Assembly: GCA_026119935.1 (NCBI GenBank)
Contig: JALRMH010000010.1
Span: forward strand, 310,001 to 374,000
DNA: 64,000 nt
Reading direction: 5' to 3'
Source of the DNA: Endothia cerciana
Lineage: Eukaryota > Ascomycota > Sordariomycetes > Diaporthales > Cryphonectriaceae
Positions 23,926 to 36,061 of the stretch are shown here, piece after piece. Position numbers and translations under genes: made by a program. Position 1 is the stretch's first letter. The number at the start of each line of letters is the position of its first letter. The notes under the pieces are model-generated. The model searched no databases, had not been told where the DNA came from, and saw nothing but the letters and a program-made list of their open reading frames with translations.

Positions 23926-24488
23926 CCCGGAGGAGAGCAGTATTATTCTAGATGCATCAAAACCGAGATTTTCGCATGCCTGCTCCGATTCGTGATCACC
24001 AAAATCTGTGAACTTACAACCACTTTCTCTTCTTCTGTCTTGAAAAGTTTGTCTTGAACCCGGTGAGTCTGAGGATGATCGTGTCTGCGATCATAGTTGG
24101 ACTACTGATTCACATCTCGTTCATGTATTGAGGAAAAGCGTAATGGAGACGATACTGTAGTGTTGCCGGAGCCGGTGGTGATTCTTTTCATTCCACAATG
24201 TTCCGTTACACTGAATGATGCATCGCGACAACGCATAAGTGATTCCGCAGGTACGAGCCAAATAACACTGACAAGAAACCCAGGATGGACAATGTCATGA
24301 GCAAGGACAAGCAAAATGTATGGCGCAAACTGTGTCTCATACCAGTATGAGCCCAAATGTATTTAGGATGGCACTGAGCGCGCATGGGACACAACCTTGG
24401 AAGCAGCGAATCTCCAGTGGCGGAGACAACACCCGTTGTTTGTAGAGTCTTCAGTGGTGAAATCTCAATCTCCAGATTAGGCATGAGA
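23926..24488. other. Intergenic, tail-to-tail
   Basis: 3' flanks of two convergent genes. No gene seen. Confidence 0.5.
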
Positions 24489-27003
24489 TCAGTAGAAGGT
24501 GAAACTCATCGCAGATTCAGTGCTACCGGCCTGAGCAAAATTCGAGAAGTCCAGGGCACTGAGAGGGTCAAGAAGCCAGGCCTCATCACCGAGATCCATG
24601 GTGAATTCATTATACTGAGGTGTCAGATGGGACGTCGGTGTTGTTTCAGTAGCAAAGGATGCAGGCTCTGTACGATGTTCGCGAGACTGGCCTGCTGTTG
24701 ACGGTTGTGCAGCCCAACGGGAATCGTTACTAAGTTCAACTGTCAGTATGTCAATTCTACAGCTGATGGCTGCGTAGGTAAGATAGCACACGAGGAGCAG
24801 TCTGTTACCTGATATTCACATCCTCAGGTCGAGAGGAAGGTCTGAGCATGCTTGCGTAGCTAGTGTAGCCCGCTTGTGGCTTGGGCGTGGTCGTCTCAGA
24901 AGCCGTGTTGGCATTTCCGCCTATCCGAGACCTTCTCGCATCGTTGGAGACCATCTTGCCAGCGGTTCGCCGGCGCGAGCGCGTTGTTCGAGTAGATGTT
25001 GGTGTTGCGCTGTTAGGAATTGATCCCTCGCTCGTGTTGACGTTCTTTAAGGCAGACTGTCTCTTCTGCAGCGCTGCTATCAACTGTTCAACTGCGTGTG
25101 CACATGAGCTTGGCCATGCTGTTCCTCTTCTCGAAAGTTGTCCGAGGATCCGAAGCGCACGATTGGCATAGATTAAGGCAGAAGAGGTGCTGGTTACTCC
25201 TTCGAACGCCGCATATGCAAGGATGAAGCAGCTCATCCATACCGACCAAGTAAGCAAAGGCCACACTATGACAGGGCGGGCAGCAGAGTTGACCCTATCG
25301 ACTGATCGCTGGCCTAGTCCGTGTTCGTCCGCGGTCTCTATTATTGCTCTGGATGCTTGGATACAAGCCTGCAGAGCCGCCTGAGAGGCGGTTGTCGGTG
25401 GCTTCTTGGCCAGAAGCGGTCGATTCAGCGTGATGGTTGATTCGTGATGAAGAACAAGCAGCAATGTTTGGTAGTGCTGAACAGGACCTTCTCCGGCCGA
25501 CACTGCATTGCCGTCCCCACTTTGGTTACGCGCATCGTCTACATGATAGCCCATGACGGTGTCGTGAACCTCGTTTGACCATTTTGTCAGTCGTGACTGT
25601 ACATCTAGTGCTCGGTCCATACTGTCTTCTCTGACATGAAGACTCTTGTGGCGGAGCTCTAGGATCATGCCACGAAGCTGTGCATGATATGATAGCAAGG
25701 AAAGAAGCTGAAGTTGACAAGTCCCTAGGCCACATAGTAAGAAAATGTCCCTGACGGGATGGATAGACATGCGAACGCGTTTACCTGGGGACCCATCTTG
25801 ATCTGGGGTGCGAGCACCTGCTGTGTTCCGGTGCGATTCGGTCGTGGGCAGACAGACATCCACATCATCATCTTGAACGTCAAGGGGCAAGCCCAACGCT
25901 TGACACACTAGTCTTTCTAAGCAATAGAAAGACCACCATATCCTCTTCCGCATCAGTATCTCGTGAGAGCTGAAATTCAGGTACCGTTGAGGACATCTGT
26001 GTAGGCCCTAACCACCAGCGAGTATTAATGTTTTGCTCTTTTAGGATGTTTTTCCCGGAAGGGTAAAAAAGAGCCACATAAGCTGCTTTGGGGGTAGGAC
26101 ACAGAGAAAAGATACTGTTGAGGTGATTTCCGCGACTATCAACAGGAGACACGGTCCGTCAGAAGGAGGTGTTGAAATCATGAGTTGACTTACTAGATGA
26201 TATGCCATTCTTACAATAACGCCCCCCAGGCGCGATGCCATGTTGAATTTCAGAATTGATACGAGGAAGAGTTCGACGGCCAAGGCAGCCTGCAGGTTCT
26301 TCAGCGAGGCAGGGCTGCCGAGGACGAAGGAGACACATGATGCGACGTGGTCAAGGCTGAGGAATAAGAGGTCTGAGGGGACTACCGGCGTGAGACTTCC
26401 GGGCAACTGACGGGCATCTGCCAGCGAGATGGATATAATTGATCGTACAATGGCGGCGTCGGATCCTGAGGCCCCTTCGATGCCATTGTCTGCGACGCGC
26501 TCGAGAGTCTCGAGCACCTCAGGGCCATGAAGAAAAGGAAATGCCGGGTGCCACACATCGAAGTAGCTTTGACTCCATTGGGTCATGTCCTCAAATGACG
26601 TCCCCGAGGTGCCAGAGCCTCCGCCGGCGGTGGTCTCGTCGTCTCGCCAGAAGCGAGCGTGAGCTGCAGTGCCAGGGGTTTCCACAGCCCCGGTTCCAAG
26701 CTCACGGGCACTGTCCAGTTGGTCGTCCTCGCCTGGGACGAGCTGCGAATGAACGCGAGGCGGCTGGCCACTATTGCGCGCAAGAATATCGTAGACGGTG
26801 CGTATGAAGTGAATACCGGAGCTGCTGCCAACGAAGCGAGGGAGCCCAGGAGAGTCTCCATCTCTCATCAGGCCGGTCTCCTGGTTTCCGACATCACGGT
26901 ACGAAGCAGTGCGTCTCCGTTTACCGGCCCGTTCGGTTGGAGATCTTGTCTCTGCTTGGTCCGACCATTCGTCCTCGTCACTACTGGGTCTCGAGACGCT
27001 CAT
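24489..27003 (-). CDS. Fungal_trans-domain regulator lacking a zinc cluster
   Basis: Exons 27003-26194, 26007-24809 and 24729-24489 splice in frame to 749 aa. The central Fungal_trans (PF04082-type) domain is unmistakable: YFDVWHPAFPFLHGPEVL, RLGGVIVRMAYHL joined across intron 1 to GLHRCPQRY, MRKRIWWSFYCLERLVCQALG, and QDDDVDVCLP. The N-terminus has a basic patch (AGKRRRTASYR) and the usual PRFVGSSSGIHFIRTVYDIL segment. No Zn(II)2Cys6 motif precedes it, and none is visible in the 270 nt upstream. The C-terminal exon carries acidic/aromatic residues that could form an activation domain. Intron 1 is 186 nt. It may work as a co-regulator, or have lost a 5' exon; the same-strand upstream neighbour encodes a zinc cluster with no Fungal_trans domain. 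Confidence 0.8.
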
Positions 27004-27273
27004 TGCCTCAGGTACGATTCCTCTCGGCGCATGGGAGGTCGAGGTCCTGAGTTGACGGTGACATGCTCATTTTATGGAAAGGATGATTAGCGTCTGCAAT
27101 ACAACCTCGGAAGGATGAAGCCCACTGGAGCACTGGAGGGGTCTCTGGCCGGCATGGGGCGCTCTAGTGCGAAAATACAGCTAAGCAGCTCGGAACACAG
27201 CGCCAGAACCACTGTGGGAAACAGAGTGAGCCAGTCATGCAGTCTTTAACGTCAGAACGTCCCGCAAATGGTA

Positions 27274-28264
27274 TCAAAAATACAGCCTTTTATTTTCCCT
27301 AGCAAAACGACTTGCTTTGCTGTTCTGCATAACGTCCGCTGCCACGTTGGGAATTTTTCTGGTTGCTCTATCCTCTTGACGACTGCAAGGCGATTCGTCT
27401 AAGATTTGTAAAGCCTCTCCAGGCTGCCTGCCCTCTGGACTTGCACCCGGAAAGCTGCTATGCTGAACACCACGCTCTTCTCCAAACACGCCTAGCCGCT
27501 GCCTTCTGACTCTCTCGATCCAGCCTTCGTTTCTGGGGGTTTCTGCAGAATGCGCCGCAGAGCCTGGCGAACCCCTCGATGTGATCCGTGAAGGGCTTCC
27601 ACCGACCTGTTGAGGTCCTCTCAGCATGGATCGAAACCACATCTCCGTTTGTGACCGACTCTTTAAAGGATATCTAGCCCAGCTGTCGAGCAAATCAGTC
27701 TTCTCCTGTTGCGTCGTCGGCGCTGTATCGGGAAGCACAGGCAAGACCAGTCCTTGGTATGTTGATCTGCTGTCGTACTCGTCTTGGATGACGATCCCCT
27801 TGTGGATCTCGGCCAATGCGTGAAACAGTGCTCGTTCTGTCTCGGCTAGCCGACTTTCTAGAGTTGTCACGTAGCCCGCCGGAATGCCTCTGCACCATAA
27901 ATTCAGATCAGAGCCAGTCCTTCCGCTCGTCGGAAGATATGACGCCAACCCAGCCCAGAGCCCAAAACTCGCGGAGAGCCTCACCTTTTGTTCTTCTCTG
28001 GATACTGACAATTTGCTGGAGAGCCTCTACACTGGAGACAGTGGGGTCTAGGCGAGCAACTTGAGTCCTCCGCGTAGCACAGTTACTGGATCCAACTACT
28101 CACAGCTTGCGGTCGCACTGTTGTGCTCGAGATATCGTCGTTAGTACCTTGATATGCTGCGGTGGCCCTTGACTGACGCGGGGAAAAGCAACACCGACTT
28201 TACACTTCTTGCGTCTGCACGGCTCGCACGCAATCGACGCTACTTCGCCGTCGTCGTCGCCCAT
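27274..28264 (-). CDS. Short Zn(II)2Cys6 DNA-binding protein
   Basis: Four exons (28264-28199, a 14-nt exon 28117-28104, 28047-27985, 27889-27274) give 252 aa. The cluster is assembled from three exons: Cys13, 16, 23, 30, 33 and 40 with C-x2-C-x6-C-x6-C-x2-C-x6-C spacing. Intron 1 has a perfect TACTAAC branch but an unusual GTCGGT donor. The cluster is followed by a coiled-coil dimerisation helix (LESRLAETERALFHALAEI) and a WARYPLKSRSQTEMWFR segment, which are typical of short zinc-cluster proteins with no Fungal_trans domain. It lies 270 bp upstream of, and on the same strand as, the cluster-less regulator. Confidence 0.78.
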
Positions 28265-28736
28265 GTCGAATGTATGTACGAGTCTGCCAGGCACACCGGA
28301 AAAATGTGGCTCTCGAGATGCGTAGCTGTGAGCAAAATCGACGGGTCAGATCAAGAAGCGGGATATAAGAAACACCGGCGTGATTACAGGCGAGAGTGCG
28401 TGACGACCCTAACCCTATTGATGTCATCGCCCCCCCTTGCCAGCTCAGCATACACTCTGCATATTCTACCATGGTAGGTAAGCATTGATGGATGTACGGG
28501 CTGGGGTTGGAACTGTGCCGCTTCATCAAGAGGGGCCATTTGATCAGCTTCTTGGTCCTGTTGGTGGAAGTGGAGCATCCAGATTTGCTTCAACGGGCCC
28601 GCAGGGGCCGGAAGGATGAAGGATGCGAAAGGCCCCGTCGTTACTCCTGAACACCTAAAACATAGTGCTAGGTAAGGTTCAATAAGCATTTAGACAGACA
28701 GGAAAGCTCAGAGCAGACTCCAAAGCCTAAGTATTA
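28265..28736. other. Divergent promoter region; telomere-like CCCTAACCCT
   Basis: Upstream of the short zinc-cluster gene and HET gene 2. CCCTAACCCT at 28407-28416 resembles a telobox-type element; a second copy lies at 50791-50800. Confidence 0.45.
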
Positions 28737-30897
28737 ATGGCGCTTACCAGTGATCACATCCGTGTGTTAGACATCATCCCTTACGGGCCTGATGGTACAG
28801 CAGAGGACCCTGTCCGATGTGAATACCACACCGTCGCTCTTTCTGAAGAACCTACGTACGAGACTCTGTCTTACAGATGGGGAGATGCCGATAACAAGAT
28901 TGAAATCGACGTATGCGGCCAGCAGGTGGCCATCACGAGAAACTTACACCGCGCGTTAGTCCGGCTGCGGTGTCCAGACCAGAAGAGGGCCATATGGATC
29001 GATCAGCTCTGTATCAACCAGGACGACAAGATAGAAAAGGCTGCACAGGTTCGGCTCATGCGGCAGATATACTCCCGATGTACTCAGTGCAACGTGTGGC
29101 TGGACGAGATCCCACCCGAGGTCACCCGAGAGGAAGCAAAATTGGTCTTCGACTTCTGGATCACCCAAGCTCAACCGGACGCCGAGATACCCGCGTCCCT
29201 CAGCGCAAAGGACTCAGCGTCAAAGGTCGCGAAGGCGCTGCGGGTAATCGCCCCCGAACATCATCCGTGGTGGAGTCGGATCTGGACCGTCCAGGAAGCG
29301 AGGCTGCCACCCCGAAAGAGACTCGTCTGGGGCCCCCTCGAGTTCCCCTGGGAGGACCTTAGCGAAGCTACCGGAGGGTATGCAAATGCGACGGGCGCTG
29401 AAGATGCGATGTGGCTCCGTGACCATCCAGATATCTCTCCGCTGATGGACACATTGCTACCCAATGTTTGTGAGTTACCCTAGGAGCAGCCCTCACTCTT
29501 TGCTTTCATGTACTAGATCATGAGACACGACCTTGGAAGTGCTTTCGAGGAGCTTTTAGGCCTGGCGTATGTGGTTCAGATACGGAACCTAGTTTCTTTG
29601 ACACAGTTCTATCGGGCACGATTACTAACTATCAGTTTCACGGGTAGTGTGGCTCAACTCGGCCATCAATGAGATGGATGCATTACATTCCACCATGATC
29701 TGGAGGAGGCGGAAAGCCACGGATCAGCGTGACAAGGTCTTCGCCATGCAAGGACTGATTTCACCAGGCGAGATAGACCTGCTGCATACCCACAAGTGTG
29801 GCTATGACACGCCTGTAGCCCAGGTATACAGCGCCTTTACGGCTGATCTGATCCTGGGTACGGGAGGCCTGCAGCCTCTTACCCTGGAGTTGCGTGGCGA
29901 TCCTGGAGCGTGCACCGAGGACATACCGCGATGGACGATCGATTTCCTCGAAGAGACGGAATATCCCGGTGCTGATAGGATGTATCGGTACTATACGTGG
30001 GACAAGTTTGACGTGTGTACCGGGCGAGCGCTGGATAGACAAGCTCTGCTGGACGCTACCGCAGTGCCGGAATCGCGCATGCGGGTCCTGGGGCTTACAG
30101 GCGTCCTCGTCGACACTGTCGAGCTGCTCGGGTCCAGGATACGGTGGAAGAACCCCAATAATAACTCAGGCCCTCCAGATGGGGTCATCGTCGAGACGCT
30201 GTTAAGTTGGATGGACAACGCGCGTCGGTTCTACCGCAGAGAGCAGATACGTCTTCAGGAAGAGCATTTTCGCGAGAGCTTCTACCGACTCCTGCTAGGC
30301 AACCTGGTCCGGGGTTGGGACTGGGAGGTAAGTAAACAGCTTCCGAGGGTGGCTTCTTTGATCCAAGAATCATTCCGTGTCCTTTGCAGACCTTCTTACA
30401 ACGCATATTCGCTATGTCCTCCTCTACATGTACCAGGACGCGGCTCTTGAAGTCAGCTGTAGGGAGCTGACTTCCTGTGCCTCCCGTTCTCTGTGATCAA
30501 CCACTCTGAGAAGTTCTTCGTATGCTAATATTTGAGGCTGCAGGTCCTAAGGGAACCAAATGAAGACGATTTGAGGCAGGTCTCCGAGTTCCTTCGCACA
30601 GGCTCCCGCGATACTGGCTGGTGGATGAATGAGGACCTGTATAGCCAGGTGTGCAACCAGACCTTCTTTGTCACCAAGTCGGGGTTGATGGGAATAGGGC
30701 ATATGGATACAAAGCACGGAGACGAAGTGTGGGTGTTTGACGGCGGCCATGTGCCTTTCACAGTCAGACCAAGAGTTGGAGGTGGTAAAAGCGACTTTGA
30801 CTTTGTGGGCTGTTGCTACGTCCAAGGTATTATGCACGGAGAGGCATACGAGGATGTGATAGCAGACAGTCTCAGACGTACAATTCATGTATATTAA
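28737..30897 (+). CDS. HET-domain protein 2
   Basis: A likely 629-aa HET protein. Exon 1 (28737-29469) holds the HET domain: YETLSYRWGDADNK, AIWIDQLCINQDDKIEKAAQ, and WWSRIWTVQEARLPPRKRL. Downstream exons are about 29517-29570, 29648-30327, 30390-30458 and 30544-30897. They carry KATDQRDKVFAMQGLI, a standard HET-tail motif, and the C-terminal FVGCCYVQGIMHGEAYEDV typical of the family. The second exon's 3' border is uncertain: the best donor (GTATGT at 29567) is out of phase, and the in-phase solution needs GTGGTT at 29571 with either of two acceptors after the ACTAAC branch. The last two introns are clear, with GTAAGT or GTAGGG donors. The partner and role in allorecognition are unknown. Confidence 0.78.
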
Positions 30898-31319
30898 TGT
30901 CTTTCTCAGCCACACTTGGACTTCCTCCAAGCTAACACCCAAGACACGTTCCAAGCAAATAGATATGAAGCAGATAATGATGCTGTTATTTATGACAATA
31001 CTTGGGACCTCGCAGAAGTCCTATGTAATACGCTTAGTACAACTTCGCGGTGTCTAGCATCTCTAAGTTATGACCTGAACTCTTTTTCAACTAATACCTT
31101 AGAGTTGAATCCCTCTAATATTGTCCATCTTCCGACTCATCTTCCCAACCTGGTTGCCATTCATTGAGTCCTCATCTCTCCCACAACTTTTCAAAGTTTA
31201 TTTCGTTGGAGCGAGACAATGCCGACGAGGATCTAATTTTCCATAAATCAAATTACGCTGTCACCAACCACTCTCATTTTGTCAACTGAACAAAATGTAA
31301 CTATGCTTCTCTGCACAGA
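30898..31319. other. Intergenic, tail-to-tail, AT-richer
   Basis: 3' flanks of HET gene 2 and the tartrate dehydrogenase-like gene. An 83-codon frame here has no family features and was not called. Confidence 0.45.
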
Positions 31320-32583
31320 TCACTTCGCCTTGCCATATGCCGCCTTGATCTCTTCGCATACAGCGCTTGTCACATCAGTAGTCTTCGCCTTGCCCCCGAG
31401 ATCGGCCGTAACGACCCCCTTCTCGCAAACACGCTCCACGGCGTCCAATAGCTTTGTGCTAGCGCCGTCCTCACCCAGCCACGCCAGCATCTCTGCGCTG
31501 GTCCAGAACGTAGCGACTGGGTTGGCGATACCCTTTCCGGTGATGTCGAAAGCTGAGCCGTGAATTGGCTCGAACATGGAGGGATTCTCTCGCGTTGGGT
31601 CCAGGTTGGACGTCGGGGCAATTCCAATCGACCCAGCCAGCGCAGCTGCCAGGTCTGAAAGGATGTCGGCGTGCTGAAAACGCGTCAGCCTATCGAGTCC
31701 GGATAGGTGGTGTCGACCTTGAGAAATGTGCCGTCGGCGTCAAGCACAGAGAATCAGGTCACTCACCAGATTCGTTGCCACGATCGTGTCTATCGACTCA
31801 GGCTTCAACACCATGCGGCAGGTCATCGCGTCAACGAGCATCTTGTCCGTCGTCACGTCCGGGAACTCCTTCGCCACCTCTGCGGCAACCTCATCCCATA
31901 GCACCATGCCGTTCCTCTGCGCATTGCTCTTGGTCACGATGGTGAGCAGCCTCCGCGGCCGGCTCCGCGCCGTCTCGAACGCGAACCGCATAATGCGCTC
32001 GACGCCGTGCCGTGTGAACATGGCGACCTCCGTGGCCGTCTCCCACTTCTGCCCGCGGTGCGAACGCCCGCCCTGACCGGCGTACTCACCCTCGCTATTC
32101 TCGCGGATGATCACCCAGTCCAGGTCGCCGGTCTTGCAGTTGCGGAGCGGCGACTGCGTGCCCCGGAAGACCTTTGTGGGCCGCACGTTGGCATACTGCT
32201 GGAAGGTCTGGCAGATGGCGAGGCGCAGACCCCAGAGGGAGATATGATCGGGAACGTCTTGAGAGGCCTCATCAGCATGCACACCCGCGCATGCGAAGGT
32301 CACTGCCGCAGAACTCACCCGGCGCACCCACGGCCCCAAAGAGGATGGCATCATGTTTCTTCAGCTCGTCAAGGCCACCGTCTGGGATGTATTTCCCGGT
32401 CTTCTTATATGTCTCGGAGCTCCAGTCGAAGTGAGTGAAGTTGATCTCAAACGAGCCCAATGTCTCTGAGAGGGTCTTCAGCACAGTGATGGCCGCGTCG
32501 ACGACCTCATTTCCGATACCGTCGGCCGGAATGCTGGCGATGCTGTAGCTCTTGCTGGCCAGGGCTGCTGCTGCGGGAGACAT
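31320..32583 (-). CDS. Tartrate/D-malate dehydrogenase-like (isocitrate/isopropylmalate family)
   Basis: An NAD-dependent beta-hydroxyacid oxidative decarboxylase. Exons 32583-32319, 32257-31767 and 31673-31320 give 369 aa, matching TtuC-type tartrate/D-malate dehydrogenases. Family motifs are IPADGIGNEV, FGAVGAPDVPDHISLWGL (joined over intron 1), RENSEGEYAGQGGR, VTKSNAQRNGMVLWD, HADILSDLAAALAGS and FEPIHGSAFDITGKG. RENSEGEYAG favours tartrate/malate over isopropylmalate, for which leucine-pathway enzymes read differently at the substrate loop. No mitochondrial presequence is evident. Both introns have GCTGAY branch sites. The assignment to tartrate rather than D-malate is not resolvable from sequence. 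Confidence 0.88.
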
Positions 32584-33818
32584 AGTGTAGATGGGATCAA
32601 GTGGTGTTCGTACCCGTCGGGAGAATAGTGTGGGGAATGGTGAGAAGGAGTCACCTGGAGGATGTCGAGTCTTCAAATAGAGCGGGGTGTGGTGACGGCG
32701 CGATCATTCAAGATCCACAAGCATACTGGCTCTGATGCGGGCAAAGACAATGCCGTGAGGAGATCAAGCTCCGGTGGCCCGCCGGACTTGCGATACACCG
32801 CCTCCCGCAGGATGTTGCCCAAGCCAGCTTTGACTTGCAACTCCTCGTCGTTCTGGACGGTATCCTATACACTATGTACATAGTAGATCTGCCCTCGTTG
32901 CCACAATCAAGCCATTTTATAGCAATCTCAAGGCGACAGTCTGTATCGAAAAGACTGACGGGGCTTACTGATCACCGAGATTTACATTGTGGGACAACAT
33001 CTGCGGCAACATTTTCACTCCCGTAATGCTCATTCGAGTCTGACCCTTTCCCATACCGGCCGGATCACGATGCATCATTGTTTGTGATAAACAATGAGTG
33101 CCAGCCTCTGGGGAAGTTGGTTCATATATCCATCCTCCCAGCGAGCATGCCAGACGCGGGACGACAATCGCGTAGAGGGCCCGTTATGAAACCCAAGGGC
33201 AGCAGACAAGGCTGGGGATCCTGGATAGCCACGAGCAGCCTGGGACGTCGCACAGCGTGTTATCGCTATAGCAGGCTGAATAGGATGCTGAACCCCGAAA
33301 GGCCCCCCAGTGTAAGCCCTTCCCCCTTTTCATTCGTAGCAGAGGTCAACTACGATTGCAGGGTCCCAGTCACACATCTTCCCCAGCCAGCTCCCAAAGA
33401 CCGTCCCTCTCTTGTCAGGATATGCGTGCTGCAATACGTGTCGAATTGGAATCATGAACCCAGAGAAGCAGTCTCGACCGTGCCAACTGCATGATGCAGG
33501 AAGAAAATACGAACGATGAACTCGCCGAGGCCCGTCTGGAGATGCTACGCAAGCTCCGCGCTAATACAGGCGAGCAGGGTCGATTGTAAGGATTACTCCG
33601 GACCATGACTATGGTACCATGCAGGACTCGAGAGGTCGTCCCACCTCCCAAGGCCTGGCTCCACTTGCCACCGTTGCCCATCTGCATGTCACTCCTCCGG
33701 CCAGGCTAAATATGTAAAGCCGTTGGTGCCCCCACCGGGCGATAAACACGCTTCGTCTCTGTCTCCTGGAGATCGTTTCACCGTCTCTACATCAGATCGT
33801 CTACACTCGCCCGCAAAT
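32584..33818. other. Divergent promoter region
   Basis: 1.2 kb between the dehydrogenase and the methyltransferase. The only coding-like element is a 32-codon ORF at 33491-33589 (see separate entry). Confidence 0.45.
33491..33589 (+). other. Possible upstream ORF or relic exon (32 codons)
   Basis: A short ATG ORF encodes a charged helical peptide (NDELAEARLEMLRKLRA). It lies 230 nt ahead of the methyltransferase start and could be a uORF in its leader or the relic of an exon. It has no independent support. Confidence 0.2.
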
Positions 33819-35391
33819 ATGTCGACTCCTGAAGACACTGGAGCCCCCGCTGAGTCGGCCTCGGCTCCAGCTCCAGCTGCAGCCGGCACGGCGGCGGACA
33901 CATCGGCAGCGGCCGAGGCTCCTCAGGCCGGCGGAGTAAGCCCGCAGGCCCCGCCGGCGGATGAGACTGGACTACTGCCTGCGGCCCACTGGGCGCAACT
34001 TGCGGAGGTAGGTGACCAGTACAGCTGTGCGCCGATCGCGTGGGCTTCGTTGCTGAGACTGTCTGATATAGGAGCAACCCCAGGACTTGGAGGACGATGA
34101 CGACTCCGCTTTTGGGGACGCGGCTAGTTCAACAGATTCGATCTCCTCCAGCATTCTTGAGTACAGGACTATCCATGGCCGTACATATCACAGCGATTCC
34201 ATACCTGGTAACGCTCAGTACTGGTGAGGCGACGCCTCCGTCTTGCCTCGGAGCTTCGGATTTTGTCCACTGACGATGTGTCTTGCTGCAAAAGGGGCTC
34301 GAACGACAGCCAGCAGAATCAGGCAATGGATATAAAGTGAGACAGAACACAGCATATCTGACCTGGATGCATCGGTAACTCATCGTCACCACAGCCACCA
34401 TTTCCTCACACTCTGCACCGACAACAAACTTTATTTCGCTCCTATCAACGACGACATCCAGGTAGTGTCTTGATGCTTGTGCTGAGCGCCTGACCGGCTG
34501 CGCTAACGACCTGACAGAAAGTGCTCGACGTCGGCACTGGTACCGGAACGTGGGCGGTGTATGCATGAATCCGACGCTACTTCTCCCTGAGCCTCAACCC
34601 TCTCTAATGAAGAACATAGGGATTTTGCGGATGACCACCCGGAAACCGAGGTCATCGGCACCGACATCTCGCCGATCCAGCCGCAGTGGATCCCGCCCAA
34701 CTTGAGGTTCGAAATCGAGGACTGCACCTCGGACTGGACATTCTCGCCTGCCACCTTTGACTACATCCATATGCGGTACCTGGTCGGCAGCATTATCGAC
34801 TGGACGGCGCTTTTCAGGGAAGCGTACACCTCCCTGAAGCCCGGCGGGTGGCTTGAGAGCTTCGAGGGGTCACCGCACATGGTCAGCGACGACGGCACCG
34901 TGCCCGAGAATTCGGCCATCGCCCAATGGGGGAGGTTCTTCGAGGAGGGCGGCAAGAAGATAGGCCGCTCCTTTATCGTCGTCGAAGATGGTATCCAGAA
35001 GAAGGCCATGGAGGAGGCTGGATTCGTTGACATCCAGGAGTGGGAACTCAAGGTGAGTCTCAGACACGTCCGCTCACCAGCTGGAGAGCTTCTTGCGCCG
35101 GATGGCACGTGCCTATCCTGACATCGAAGTTGCTGACCATACATCCGTCAGGCCCCTGTTGGTGGCTGGCCGCAGGACAAGAAGCTCAAGGAGATAGGAA
35201 CATGGGCTCAGCATACGCTGCTGACCGATATCGAGGGTCTGGTTCTGTTTGTTGCCAGCGTGATTGCCGGCTGGACGAGGGAGGAGGTCCTCGTCTACAT
35301 CGCCCACCTCAGGCGGGAGGTCCGCACGAATAAGCACCATGCATACTTCAAGGTGAAGGCCGTCTGGGGTCGCAAGCCCGAGGACGCGTAG
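33819..35391 (+). CDS. LaeA-like SAM-dependent methyltransferase
   Basis: Seven exons (33819-34007, 34072-34223, 34295-34336, 34395-34461, 34518-34558, 34620-35052, 35152-35391) splice in frame to 387 aa. Several borders have GCTGAC, ACTGAC or GCTAAC branch sites. An Ala/Pro/Ser-rich disordered N-terminus is followed by the LaeA-type pre-domain (YHSDSIPGNAQYWGSNDSQQ). SAM motif I is VLDVGTGTGTWAVDFADDHP near residue 152. Further motifs are EVIGTDISPIQPQWIPPN, FDYIHMRYL, LKPGGWLESFE and PVGGWPQDKKLKEIG. LaeA-family proteins regulate secondary metabolism and development in the nucleus; most paralogues are uncharacterised, and no biosynthetic cluster is adjacent. Confidence 0.88.
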
Positions 35392-36061
35392 GTACGAGCA
35401 GGCCGGGATATATGTATTTACTTCAAGCGGGCGTTTGTTCACCGTAGACACATAGCGTTGGGGGGCCTGATGACACATATTTTATACCTAGGTACTGCGT
35501 AGGATACGTCGGGTCGGCCTAGGGCCGAACATGGTTGATGGGCAGTGGACCCACGCGGGATGATTATGATTATGAAGTCCTATTATCTCACAGCCACGGG
35601 GGAAATCACGTTCGCGATAGTCCGACTGGCTTGACTGTCTGATGCTTCTCCGCAGAACTCACTTACTGTGCGAGCCACCTGACCTCGACAGCGATAGCTC
35701 ACTGACAGAGGAGGCCGTGCTAGTCGGATTCGGACCAGTCTTGAGATGGAACCATGACACTGACTTGCTCGTACAGCGCTTTCTGCATTCCACATAGATC
35801 GAAGTCTGCTTTGGCTGGACTCAGCCCAGGGAGCACGGTTTTGCGGAGAAGACACATGGGATCAATCAACAAACTGCACGTGGTCCAAGGAGGTTAGTGC
35901 AAGTCTCAGGTCTTGATGGATATCGGTCCGACTGGCCGAGCTGCTGCCCTGTAGGACAGCAGTGCTGGTTTCCAATGTAACTACCAGCCAAATCAGACCT
36001 TTGATTGTGGAGTCTTTCACCTCCACGCCTACACACGGTTGGGCATCCCCGCTGAGAGACT
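35392..36061. other. Intergenic
   Basis: 3' flank of the methyltransferase and upstream region of the broken HET gene. Nothing further seen. Confidence 0.45.

Noticed and set aside
28407..28416. CCCTAACCCT as an internal telomere relic (also 50791-50800)
   Set aside because: Only about 1.7 repeat units each; not enough for a telomere, though a factor-binding site is possible.
30916..31167. 83-codon plus-strand frame after HET gene 2
   Set aside because: Ser/Thr/Asn-rich, AT-rich 3' flank; no family features.
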